Shown: piece after piece, positions 38,301-48,712 of the stretch
Layout of the letters: each line of letters begins with the position of its first letter
How positions within the stretch are numbered: the first letter of the stretch is position 1
Assembly: GCF_001949145.1 (NCBI RefSeq)
Contig: NW_019091417.1
Span: 167,077 to 231,076, forward strand
Direction: 5' to 3'
Source: Acanthaster planci
Lineage: Eukaryota; Echinodermata; Asteroidea; Valvatida; Acanthasteridae
Length of the DNA stretch: 64,000 bases
Made by a program: the position numbers and the translations under genes
Notes under the pieces: model-generated
What the model was told of the DNA's origin: nothing
Database searches by the model: none
What the model saw: the letters and a program-made list of their open reading frames with translations, nothing else

Positions 38301-39091
38301 TATAAGGTCTTGCAGTTTCACTGACAGAATTATGGAGATAGCGGCCTTCGTTGCTCCAGTCGGCATCTCGCTGCTAACAAATTTTGGATTCTTTCTGGCG
38401 ATATTAGTAGGCTTCACTTTCAGAAGGGCGCCCTCTACTAATTTGTGTTCCAAAGAGGCACGCACGAGTCGAATGCGGAGGGATGCCTTCATTTCAATTA
38501 AGGTAAGAATGTGTCTATACAGCGGGAGAGGGGGGGGCAGCGGATGTCATTTTCCCGCCTCTCCCCATTTAAATCTAGAAATGAGCACAGGCTATGTACA
38601 AAAAAATTCTTTATTTGCTTTTAGTTCCCCCTTGAAAAAGTGTACTCCCCCACTGCCCCCCAAAAATTCACCCTCACTTACATCACTGGACCTACTTTTT
38701 AAAGGCCCCAATTTAAAGGGCTCGTATTGTTTTACCTCAGATTGGATTTCTCCTGGCATTCACCTGGATCTTTGGCTTTCTGGCAAGTGCATTCAAAAGC
38801 GACGTCATAGTGTATATCTTCTGCATCATGACATCTCTCCAAGGAGTCTACATCTTCCTGGCATTTACCTTCACCAAGCAAGTGAAGGCCCTGTGGAGAG
38901 AGAAACTTGGTCTCGTGACGGCACGATCAACCACCCAGAAAAAAACACAGCGAAAATACTTCAAGAAGCCGAAGACGGTAGTGTCTTCAACCGCAGAGAA
39001 GAAAGCTGTGTGTCGTAAGCACTCACCATCAGAGCAGCAGACTGCAGATACTGCACATACTTGCACGGCGAAAAATACAGATATGGTCTAG
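32312..39091 (+). CDS. Methuselah/secretin-type 7TM receptor with somatomedin-B-like module
   Basis: A plasma-membrane G-protein-coupled receptor with unknown ligand. Three exons: 32312-32411 (phase 1 donor GTAAGG), 36086-38502 (acceptor TTTTCCTAG, donor GTAAGA, phase 0) and 38741-39091, giving 955 aa. Residues 1-24 are a signal peptide (MLIMLLGAAVMIG core, cut near ATA-Q). Residues 46-75 form a Cys-dense somatomedin-B-like unit (C-x5-C-x-C-x3-C-x5-CC). The rest of the 590-residue ectodomain is Cys-rich, including repeated YC-A-LC-N and YCAVCHG motifs. The seven membrane spans begin near residue 616 (GGHAIFIVTVIGFLISMVAL). The third exon supplies TM6 (LLAFTWIFGF) and TM7, then a basic, Ser/Thr-rich tail. 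I see no His-Leu/Ser-Thr GPS cleavage site, which favours a methuselah-like rather than a classic adhesion receptor. Reading exon 2 through intron 2 stays open, so gene finders may miss the intron. Confidence 0.92.
33660..33980 (+). mobile_element. LINE reverse-transcriptase remnant in receptor intron 1
   Basis: Broken frames on the plus strand match the C-terminal end of CR1/Jockey-type reverse transcriptase. One block reads GKLYMLRLLKS. After stops and a frame change a second reads YAAPVWSGALTPNQLERIER, then IQNRAYRLIF. It is 5'-truncated, with several lesions, and lies in sense orientation within the 3.7 kb first intron of the receptor gene. Confidence 0.75.
35439..35460 (+). repeat. (GTT)n microsatellite
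   Basis: About seven GTT units in receptor intron 1. It could be the 3' tail of a degraded LINE or SINE, but no body is recognisable upstream. Confidence 0.8.
35881..36030 (+). repeat. Minisatellite, 5 x 30 bp, next to a receptor exon
   Basis: Five exactly 30-bp units begin at 35881, 35911, 35941, 35971 and 36001. The consensus is TGAAACACGCTGATATTGAC followed by TTTTAACTCT. The third and fourth units are identical; the others differ at one to four positions. The array ends 55 bp before the acceptor of receptor exon 2. Each unit contains TTTAAC and a short pyrimidine stretch, the kind of sequence used at splice branch points. Confidence 0.95.
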
Positions 39092-40757
39092 CCTCCAATC
39101 TTCTTTCGGACTCGTGTGTAGCTCTATACTGTGCAAACTCATGAATTGACAAATCAAGTCACTATCACTAGGCCTGTAAAGAGCAATCCACCAATTCAAG
39201 CCCAATAGATAACAGTGCAAAACCAGCATTGCTCAGGGCTCAGTAACATGCACGCCAAAATTCATGGGGTTTCTGAAACAAAAATGTAGTTTTGATTTGT
39301 CCTTCCTTTTTCAATTTCTTTTCACTGTTTTGTGGGTTAGGCCTCACCAATTATTTCTTTAAATTATTTACACACAACAAAATCATCTTTCAAATGGCTC
39401 CCCTCTACATCCGGGGGCATTTAGAGCCCTTTTCAGTTATCATTTATTCTGACCTCGGAAGCCTTAACAACTGGGGAATTGATGATCCAGGCTATATGCA
39501 TTACTCTCACCGTTTTGGGGGCCAAATAATCTCCTTCTTCAAAAGAAACTGTGAGTGAACTTTTCATGCTAATGAGCTGGCCAGAAATGGTGACTTGCTT
39601 TAGTGGGCTGAACTCCTAATTAGTGTTTATCTGTAAGGCCATGGATTCCAATAGCAGGGGCAACCAAAGATTGTCGTGTAGCGCCGCTACGCACCTACTC
39701 TCGCTACGCAGCGCTATAAGATCTTTGGTGGCAACCGTCCACGGCCATAAAATTTGAATGAATGGCTTCTGACCACACATGCCCAGCCTTTGTATACACA
39801 AAATATAATCCAACCACCACAATGCTTCTGATTTATGCAATGCATGTATTTATCAACATTCACAAGGTCATTGTAAGTTCATCTGTGAGACGGTTTATAT
39901 ATCAAAATTGTCTTATAAAATGTCAGATATATCAAGTTTGTCCCGTTACACCATATTTTTACTCGTAAATTATAGATTAACAAACAGAAGTAATCAGCGG
40001 TCAACGACCTAAATTACAGTTTTCTTATACTAGGCCTACTCTTCAGTATTTTTCTCTTCTTGTACTTGGCCGAACGGTCGGAATCTAGAGCATGATGAAA
40101 CAAAATGTTAATTTGGAATTATTGTAAATGTGTCTTGGAAATTGGACATTGTGTTTAATCGCTCGTTTGTACATTTTTGCTGGTGGGATGCATTAACGTG
40201 ATCTATCAACGTTTTTCTTATTTACATGCATGATTACTTACATGATGAGTGTTCTTTCAGATATGACATATTTTTTATCTCAATATTTTGGTTACATTGT
40301 CAATAGTTATCTTACCATTTGTAATAATGTCACTTTTAATACCAAATTTCAGTAACTACATCAACTTTTAATCTTTCAAATCTTTTACAATTAGTAGGCT
40401 TAATTTAAAACAAACTGAAAATACAGACTTATATATTTTACTAGCTTCAAAACCGACTCAGCTTTCGTGTACTTAACATGACTCTCTCATGTTATTCGTA
40501 TTTGAAATGATTAACTTGCACATTGCACAGCAATTATAATAAATGTTGCAGAGAAAGGCACTGACTTGTATTTTGGTTACAAAAAAATGCAGTTCTCTGG
40601 AGGCCTCTTAATTCATGATAACATTTGGCCAGTTTCCCTTTTGCGGGGGGGGGCGCGTTGTATGCTGCTTGTTGTCTTTTTGTTTTGTCTCTCATTTAGT
40701 CCTGGTTATAAAAAATATTTTTTGTACAGTTATCTTTAAAACGTGCTGATAGTATAG
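39092..40757. other. Intergenic space between convergent genes
   Basis: This holds the 3' ends of the receptor (plus) and the ZU5-death gene (minus). No canonical AATAAA follows the receptor stop in the first several hundred bases. ATTAAA-type signals for the minus gene occur near 40335 and 40366. A dispersed repeat occupies 39301-39621. A G run lies near 40645. Confidence 0.5.
39301..39621 (+). repeat. Dispersed repeat, copy B
   Basis: Diverged direct copy of 14252-14612, with the same ordered landmarks (TTCAATTTCTTTTCA, ACAAAATCA, TTTGGGGGCCAAATAATCTC, GCTAATGAGCTGG). It lies in the 3' flank, and possibly the 3' UTR, of the receptor gene. Confidence 0.75.
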
Positions 40758-43700
40758 CTACTTAGAAAATTTAACGTAGCCTTTGGGTAGTGACGCTTTT
40801 CTTCTCACTATGTCCAAGTTCATATAATGGTCATTTTCTGTTCTCTCAACATCGTTGTTGTCCCTTATTCTGCATTCCTCATAGACATTCTGCTGAGAGG
40901 TATGTTGGATCTCGAAACCCAGAAATCGGCTTGCCGGGTGGCCCAGTGTCGACCCGGTTCTCTCACTGTCAGAATGTTCTAAACCCTGTGCTCCCGTGGC
41001 AGCCATCTCGTTGTGGGAATCTGACGATCTCAGATCCCCAGGAGAGCCGGGAGGCCATTCGCTCTCTGTTGCCACTGGTCTTCTGCCATTTGAAGTCATT
41101 ACCTCTTCGTAAAAGTTCTCGTCCTGTCCGAAACGATGCAGACGATCGTCGTCGCTGCATTGCACAGGATTTGACAGCTGGGGCCTACTGGGTCTCCCTC
41201 TGATGTGGATTGCCTCGAGGTGTCCCCCAAGCCCCTCCGGACTTGCCATCTCATCCTGGACGATATTCGCTGCTCCCAACAGCCTACATTCGAGGAGCAT
41301 ATCATGCAGGTGCTCGAGTGTTGCTGATCGAGAAAAGATGACATTTAGCAACACCGCCGAAGGAAATGGCCACTTCTCGAACGTACGACCTTCTGACTGG
41401 CCGAAGAATAAGTCAGCAAGTAGTTTCCATCGTCTCTCAACTTCGAGATAGTTGCATAATTCTTGGAACCCCGATGTGGACATGGGATTTGGGAACCTGT
41501 TGATTTGTGTCTCAGAGCGCATTTCGCCGTTGAACTGTAAAAAATATAAAATTAGCAACTTATCTCAAATCTCGTCGTAGCAAAGGCATGTTAAATTTAA
41601 GATTCCATAAATCAGTTGGCATTTTCACAAACCAAGCAAAGCCTCGACTGGGGTCTAGGTCAAATTGGACAGTGGGTTTAGATCAGATTAATCCAAGGCG
41701 TCTATGAATTGTGGCTTCGTTCATGGGCATCGCTCATAATTAAACAAAAAGGTGGGTTGTACAGATAGGCGAGGCTCAACAAGTGAACGAGTCCATCTGG
41801 AATTATAATAATGTCGATTTCACAACGTTCGCGTCTGGCTCAATCCTTTTAACTTTGTTTGCCTTTTGAATCCCTTTTGTTCATTCAAATTTTAGAAGCA
41901 TGAATCTAAGTGAACTCCTTTATAAGCTCCGACTGATGAAACAGGGCAGAGCTGTCGTCGGACTCAGCGACATATCCAGAAGAGGGGCAGGCGGCAAGTT
42001 TCCATCCTGGAGACAGGTTGTCGATTCAAAAACGAATAAGGAACTGAAAATACCAGAACTCTAGAAAAGGTAATACCGCACCAGACCTTGGGGTGAGGAT
42101 TCTTTTAAGGGTGAAAAAAGTCATTTGTAGGGGGGGGCATTTTGCCCCCTGGATACACGACCTGGTTACACCACTGGTCAAACCTATCACAGGTCAGTTA
42201 AAGTTATGGTCACAAGTAACGGAGCAAGGTCAGTGACGAATTAAAGTAGATGACGTAGTAGCAGTTCTTGTAAACAGCGTGAGACTTGATTTTGAGACTG
42301 GACGATTTATTCCCTTTGATTAGTGAGAACTTGCGAGAGACTCCTTGCAATAATGTTCTAAGGCCTTGGAATTCGTTAACAATGTTTCTGGTCCTTATTT
42401 TGTTTGAATTGGTTTCATTTTTTAAGAGACCTGGAAGCCACGTGACTATGACGTGTTCCACTGGGGTTTGCACTGTGTGACAGATGACTTACTATGTCAA
42501 CAACAGCTCGGATGGTCTGAAATAGATTTCTATGCGCCCGTTGTCCGATGCAGAAATCGCACTGTAGCGGGTGAATTCCGCCCTCACCGCCCAGACTATG
42601 TAACTTCAGGTTGAAAGTTACAGACACATCTACGCGTCCCTCGGGATCGGGCTGGAAGTTCTCGTAAGGAATTGTCTGTAATTAAATGGAATTACATAAA
42701 GATATTATTGAAGAAAATATCTATTGCAGGCTTACACTCATACGCTTGATGCTTAATCTGCCTGGAAATGCACAATGTGTAAGCGTTGTTTAAGTTACTT
42801 TAGCAACTGTCTTTTGCTTGTATTCATTTAAACGCTTCCATAAAATTAGGGGACCAGATTCGCACATTCAGAACGTAACGTGTCACAATGTTACAAGAAA
42901 TGCCAGTGCATTTACGGATAACGCAAGGAAAATGTTTTATTCGTCTGGCAATAGGTTCTTTATAAATGATTCTCACTTCTTTGCCAATTTGTCATCTGAG
43001 AGGGATTACAACTGTTGTCAGATGCCGAGTACATATTTGCGACGCTTTGTGTCTTTGACCGCTGATCACAGATGTACATGTGGACTCACATGTATATTGT
43101 AAGGTTCCCCTCAGTATCTTACCTGATCCATTGGATCTGGTTCCCATAACTCGAAATTCAGTCCACGGATCTGAACCACAACGTCTAAGCCTCGTTGCCG
43201 GCGACCAGGTCCTTCACTGGTAGTTCGCAGGAAGAGTGTGCACTTTCGGTCTATGACCTTGCTGTCCGCCTCTGCCTCCTCTACTTGCTGCAGGACGGTA
43301 TAAGATTTAACAACGAGTTTCCTCCAAATCTGTTATGTTCTACAATTTTTAATTAAGCTGTTTATGCTGTCGTTAACAGGTGACATTTTAAGATATACAC
43401 GGTCCTTTTTATACCCGGAAACACAGAACAATATGCCACAGTATTAATATTCTTGGCTGTCTCTTCAAGTTTATGACACTATTGAACAAAATTTTTGGAA
43501 AATAAAGATGTCAGAGAACCATTATCGTGGAGCTGTTAATCACATAAAGTGTGAACACAAAATTGTTGTCTAGTTCCAAACAAAAGTAACAAGCGATGTC
43601 AATGGCGGGTTCCAATTATCAGATCTTTGCTCAGCTCGTAAATTTGACACGTAGTTTATTATCTTCTAAATGGCTATATTAAATAAACTTAATCAATTGC

Positions 43701-44566
43701 GCTTGCCAAGTACTAACCTGTGTCGTTTCTTGTGACCTATCCCAAATGCGAACTCTGAGTTGTAGGTGACCTGACCTTGTCAGTCGGTTGCTGGGTAGGA
43801 ACACACCCACTCTGAGTGGTAGGCATTCGATACCTTGAGTCGTCCCACTTTCCCCGGATGCACCGCGGAGTGGCTTGGGTTGCACAACCAGCCCAAAACC
43901 TGTGAAGTGATCAACAACCATCGTACACATCTGGTCTTTTACTGTAACCAAGGACTCATGAGGGCTCTCAGAAATGTCTTCCCAAGGTGCGTCAAGAGAG
44001 TCTTTGGTGCGCACTCCCCTCACTTCCCATGCCGACGAGTCTTCAAGGTGTACGGGGAAAGTGAGCATGACAGGTTTCTTGAACTTCAGACCAGAAGTTC
44101 CACAGTGGACGAGGGGGCTAGCGAAGCCATCAATCCCGGTCGGTGAGAGCTCCAAGCTACGCTGAACATGTATATACACCATCCGCCGGGCCTCGAGAGC
44201 ACCAGGCGGGATATCGAGGGTCACCCCGTGATATTGAAGCTGCAGTCGACCGCCGTTGCTGTCTAGAAGTCGCGCCGTAAAGTCAGCGTTGGTTACAGCC
44301 ACTGTAGATGAGTTGTGGCTGTCGGAGGTTGTGAGCTTCTCCCAGGCTTCATCAAGAAGAACTTGGATCTCAGGGAGTTCGCGGGATCTAGGTAGACAGT
44401 TGTCCTGAGATGTGCGTAAAGTAATAGACTTGAGCGAAGTGCGTGGTGCAGGTTTCGGAGGCTTTTGCGTTTTGGAAGTGGCTGGTATGTACTTAGAGAG
44501 TGAGGCAGTTGTCGTTGAGTATCGGGCATCTTCGTCGTTGGACGTGTATTTATTGATGGAATTCGA
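40758..44566 (-). CDS. ZU5-UPA-death-domain adaptor (UNC5-like cytoplasmic module)
   Basis: Four exons, all phase 0 with GT-AG borders: 44566-43718, 43287-43123, 42675-42493 and 41534-40758, giving 657 residues to the stop. Numbering here starts at the first residue of the 44566 exon. Residues 35-42 hold a proline motif (KPPKPAPR). A ZU5 domain spans about 94-235 (NADFTARLLDSNGGRLQLQ, LDIPPGALE, DHFTGFGLV), and a UPA-like region runs to about 399. A death domain spans about 420-492 (FQELCNYLEVERRWKLLADL, then PSAVLLNVI, ATLEHLHDML). A tail follows with Tyr motifs at Y541 (YEEV), Y617 (YEEC) and Y636 (YMNL, a Grb2-type YxN site). No transmembrane segment, Ig or TSP1 domain is in these exons, so it is not a canonical UNC5 receptor. 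The 44566 acceptor shows that upstream exons exist; candidates lie at 45773-48712. A role in death or immune signalling is inferred from family knowledge. Confidence 0.9.
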
Positions 44567-44941
44567 CTGCAAAAAAGAACACAACAAAACGGGAAAATAT
44601 TTAAATATAGATGTACGTCCCGACTGAATAATGATTTGAGTATCAGCCTCCTGGCGGTGTCGCATACTGTGAACTGCAAATGATGTCCTTTGTTTTCAAT
44701 TATTCCTCTCTTACTTTGTGATGTAGGCCTGTACCCAATTGTAATTTATGACCTCAGTTTACACCTGCAGTTTGGTGGTTGTTGTTGTTTATTTATTTGT
44801 TTGTTTTGTTTCTGCAACAAGATTAAAATCGCCAGTACCATGCACGTATTTATTATACGAAAGCCGGATAGTGCTAAGGGATAGCATGCGACCTTCTTTT
44901 TTGAAGAGCACATGTACATTTCTTTTTGACACCATTATCTA

Positions 44942-45536
44942 ACGGCCACCATTTAATAAAGTGGCGGCCGCTGTAGACGGTAAATCTGTCCCCCAGTAAA
45001 ACTGTTGGGGGAAAGATTTTTCGAAGTAAAAGTTTCCCCCCTGACCCGGTAACTCTGTCCTCCTCGTTTTCCCACACAGAAGTTGTTATTTTCGTGTCAG
45101 ATTGCTGAATAAAGTCCAGATGATACAGTTAGATTTTTAAGCCTTCATCAAGTTGTGTGGGGGGGGAGGTAGGCCTATGCGAATTAAAATAAACCAATCT
45201 ATGTTTGTGCAAGAAATCGGACGGGGGCAGTCCGTATTCTGCAGCCTTCTCGCACGCGTAGTAATTCTCAGTCTGTAGGCATGGCTCGGTGTAGTCTTGG
45301 TCTAGACGTTGTGCTTTTGATACGCACTAGTTGTGGTGCATGGCTCCGGGTACATGGGGGGGGGGCAACTATTCCGTTGGGCAGGCCGGGACAAAATTTA
45401 TCTGTCCCCCAGGGGTGCAAACTGGTAAAAGTGTCCGGGGGCACATTTATCAGGGGGACATATGCTTTACTGTTTGCACTCCATCTTATTATCTGACGGC
45501 CGCCACATAATACGTATAATAAGTGGCGCCCGCCAG
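44942..45536. repeat. Two short palindromes bracketing C/G-run repeats
   Basis: CGGCCACCATTTAATAAAGTGGCGGCCG (44943-44970, described by its ends CGGCCACC / GGCGGCCG) and a similar palindrome at 45496-45536 (ACGGCCGCCAC / GTGGCGCCCGCC) are diverged copies of one hairpin. Between them GTAAA-x-CTGTCCCCC-like units recur at 44980-45060 and 45390-45460. This looks like the remains of one non-autonomous element with hairpin ends. It lies between the ZU5 exon and the next upstream candidate exon. Confidence 0.5.
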
Positions 45537-45772
45537 AGGATGGTGTGAAAAAATATATATATTTTTATACACGAGTGGTCCTAAAATGTGCGTGAGCAAT
45601 CCCTTGGCACGATCCGGCTTCCATATACGAAGCGAAGTTACTGGTTACATAATTTCAAGACAGTGTGAAAAGTTCTTGAGTGCATGATCACTTTTCAGTA
45701 TACATGTACATGGATCTGTAAGATTCTGGATGCGTCTTCTTTTGGGGAGGTTGATATCAAGCGTGGCTTGGG

Positions 45773-46620
45773 CTATAATTTCCATTCAATGGGCAATCGC
45801 ATTCTTTCAAGCGCGCTAGGAGATTCACTGACCGGTGTAATGCTGCTGTAAGACGATTGCTTTTTCGATAACAAGCCTCTACTGTTAGCCTTCCCTTCGT
45901 CAAGAGATGAGTTTAAGGACAGGTTGCTGTTGGTGCACAGATCATTAGAATCAAACGATGGACAGATTACGTCTTCGTAGATGCCATCGTCGTAGATGAC
46001 ATCATCGTAGATGCATTGACCGGCCTCTGCGTCTTCGGACAAACTCTCCAGCTTGGGTTGGATCTTGCATGAGACTTTGTGATTGTGCTCGGGTGTCCGT
46101 CTTTCTGGGGTTCTCTTTTGATGGAGGTGGGGGGATTGGGGCAGGGAAAGTGCTTCGTAGGAAGATCGTCCAGGGATCCTAACGATCGCCTGTCTCTTTT
46201 CTTGCTTGTGTGTGTCTTCATCATTAGTGTATTCCAAATTGCAAGCAGTCTCATACAAGTGTTCTCCGTTTGCCTGAGGAAGTTCCTTGCTAGACTCAAA
46301 TGCCAGGTATTCATTGGGGCTCGGCACCGCAGTTGGTTGGTTTTTCGTCTTCTTGCGGTGACTTATTTTACCCAAGATTCTCCCTTTATTTCGTTTGGTG
46401 GTTTCGAGCGGTACTTGTTTCTTGGAGTCTTCGAGGGTCTGGCGGTATTTGCACCGCATGCTTGGATCCTTGCGAGCTCTTTCATCTACATCACATTTGA
46501 GATCTTTTGGCTTGGAGAATATTCCTTGCCCAGAAGAGATGTAGGAGAAAGGCTTAAGTTCCCCGCTGTTCATGGAGACGAGCAGAGCCTGTGATCTCAT
46601 GCAGAAATCTTGCTGAACGC
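45773..46620 (-). CDS. Exon with CABIT-like end and Tyr-motif-rich tail
   Basis: The exon starts after the acceptor TTTTTCCAG and runs open to a stop at 45773; numbering is from the Met at 46600. Residues 5-36 (ALLVSMNSGELKPFSYISSG, then QGIFSKPKDL) resemble the end of a CABIT domain as in GAREM proteins, with the MN-x-E ... F ... G-x-FS pattern. A basic linker follows, then Tyr motifs at Y98 (YLAF), Y116, Y124, Y148 and a cluster Y198/Y203/Y208 (IYDDVIYDDGIYEDVI). Upstream of the Met the frame is open to the acceptor and joins 48712-48628 in phase 1. Either this is the last exon of a GAREM-like gene, or a weak phase-0 donor at 45832 (CCG|GTCAGT) joins it to the ZU5 exon at 44566. The CABIT assignment rests on pattern memory. 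Confidence 0.5.
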
Positions 46621-47811
46621 CTGGAAAAATAGGGAAAATATAAGCATTTCAATTCGAAAGTGTTCACAATACTTGGACTTTTCCGTTTTGTAAAGTACTG
46701 TGCTTTGAAATGTAACCTTATTTCAAAACCAGAAATCTTTTAAGAGCTACTTGAGGGAAATTGTCTAAACTTATGAACATTTTAGTCGAGGAAAACTTTC
46801 AGTTAGGATATCAAACCGACTATAACTGCGCTGTAAAACTTCAAGTACAAACAAATCAACTCTGAAGCATGTTTTGATTTTGAAAAGGTTATACCAATTG
46901 TTTGAAGGATATCTTCAGCGAACCCCCAAAAATAACAAACAAAACAAAATCAAGTCTCTACAAGCTCAGAGAGCAAAACGCACAGAGTACGAAAGACATG
47001 AAGGGATAGATAAAAACAAATTGGAAATACTAAAGCCCAGTTCGACAGAAACCAAACATAAGCAAGGCAAGAAGATTAAAGTTCAGTTTTTTCTCCCCAG
47101 GCTACCAACTGGAAACTGTAGCTGCATAGCTTCAAACAAGACTTTGGCAAAAACTTCGACAATGGAATTTTTCTGAGTTGCGCTAGAAAAAAACCCCTGT
47201 TTTGATATCGCTTTCGCAACACGGAAATTCTTTAAACACGTCAACAACAATAATTCATACCCAAGGTAAAATAAGTGTTATTCACCAGGGTCGCTTTCAG
47301 TTTTGAACACGCAAACATGGAGACGACTGTGCCCAAATTCCTCTTTACTTTAGGGGAATAACAACAACGCTATTAATAAATATGCACATAACATCCAACG
47401 GCAGCTAATCGTGCACAGGATCATACCTATATGTATACTTTGAAGAATTGAAATGTGTTGTTTCATTAAACTATTTCTCTAGCGGATGGAGGCAGGGGGC
47501 ACCGTCACGCCCCTCCCCTAGCAAACTATTCCCTTTTGTTTAATTAATGCGAACAAAAATTAGATTTAGGGACATTTCTTACTCCCTCTCCTTCGCAAAA
47601 GTTTGTGAAAAGCCCCAAAATATAGCATATCCACTCAAAAAGGCCACCGGTACATGAAACAAATGTCATAAATTTCTCCCCAAAGTGACAATTTTGAGCC
47701 CCTCCCCCTAAAAGTTGGTTTTGAATCAACCATTGAGCGACTTTGCGGGTTGTAAGTTTCCATAATCTCGTAACATATACCAGCAAATGGTGCATTTACT
47801 ATCTCTCACGG

Positions 47812-48061
47812 CAGGGGCGTAGCCACGGGGGGGGGGGCCTTGGGGGCACGTGTCCCCGTCCCCGCAATTCCTTGTGCCTCCCACTAAAAAACGAGATAAA
47901 ATCATACTTTGCAAAAATGAAACAGTTCTGTGGCAAATTTATTTAATGGATGAATACAAAAGCTTCATTGCTCCCAAAAAACCGCACCACTGAAAGCTAT
48001 GGTGCCCCCATGCTGGTGCCCCCTTGTGCCCCACTAGTAAAGTCCTTACTACGCCAATGTG
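47812..48061. mobile_element. MITE, 250 bp, with 6-bp target-site duplication
   Basis: The left end is CAGGGGCGTAGCCACGGGGG. The right end has the inverted core (CTACGCCAATG). The flanks are TCACGG at 47806-47811 and TCACGG at 48062-48067, a likely target-site duplication. The interior is A-rich with GGTGCCCCC repeats and has no ORF. It lies in the intron between the 48712 and 46620 exons. Confidence 0.75.
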
Positions 48062-48097
48062 TCACGGAGTGAACTTTCTTCTCTTGAGTGGTCATGA

Positions 48098-48342
48098 CAG
48101 GGGCGGACGTAGACATTTTAAAGGGGGGAGGTGCTCAGGCCTATCAGATTTTTTTTGCAATGTTACAAAGTGCACATAGATACATTAAATTGTTACTAAT
48201 GAGCTCAGAAATAATAACTCCTGGTGGATGTCATCTTTAATAATAATATTTTAATTTGTTTTTGCTTTTTTTTAAAGTTTTTTTTTTTAGTTTTTGTGTC
48301 TGATGGGTGGTCAGCCCCCAACCCCCTCTGGATCCGCGCCTG
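48098..48342. mobile_element. MITE, 245 bp, with 5-bp target-site duplication
   Basis: The ends are inverted: CAGGGGCGGACGTAGA at the left and TCTGGATCCGCGCCTG at the right. They are flanked by CATGA at 48093-48097 and 48343-48347. The interior is AT-rich and non-coding. It begins only 37 bp after the end of the previous MITE and shares the CAGGGGCG terminus, so the two belong to related families. Confidence 0.8.
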
Positions 48343-48627
48343 CATGATTGATTCCAACTAACAAATACTGTGTCTTTTGTATTAGTGCATTTTCCCCCTT
48401 TGTTTTTTTCCCAGACGCCTGCTGTGCACATGTAAAGCAGGCGGCAGCATTCGCTCATTGTGTAAGCCCTGCTTTGAAAATCTTTGAAATCGTCACACAC
48501 TTTGTGAAAACACACATGGCCTTTTTCCATGCTGTCTTTAAACTTCTCATTCTACACGATTAAGCTTTGCCCTGTTACTAGTTAATGTATATAGATTTGT
48601 TTTTATCTCTTAATCAAATGGACTCAC

Positions 48628-48712
48628 CTATAGAGGACAGGGAGTTCCTACCAGCAATGCAGCACAACAGATTGTGTGCGACCAGTAGGCTACCGCAGTC
48701 AACAACGGATCC
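48628..48712 (-). CDS. Candidate CABIT-like exon upstream of 46620
   Basis: An 85-nt open exon between TTTAACAG (weak pyrimidine tract) and the good donor GTGAGT. It opens in phase 0 and closes in phase 1, and reads in frame into the exon at 46620. The peptide (DCGSLLVAHNLLCCIAGRNS, then LSSIG) fits the segment of CABIT domains just before the final G-x-F strand. If no exon lies further upstream it could instead be 5' UTR, with translation from the Met at 46600. Confidence 0.4.

Noticed and set aside
38503-38740. Reading the receptor as one 990-codon ORF
   Set aside because: Clear GTAAGA/CAG borders restore a standard TM6-TM7 in exon 3, and the read-through peptide is Pro/Ser low-complexity sequence.
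46079-46594. 171-codon plus-strand ORF
   Set aside because: It is the antisense shadow of the minus-strand CABIT-like/Tyr-motif exon, which has the better splice borders and composition.
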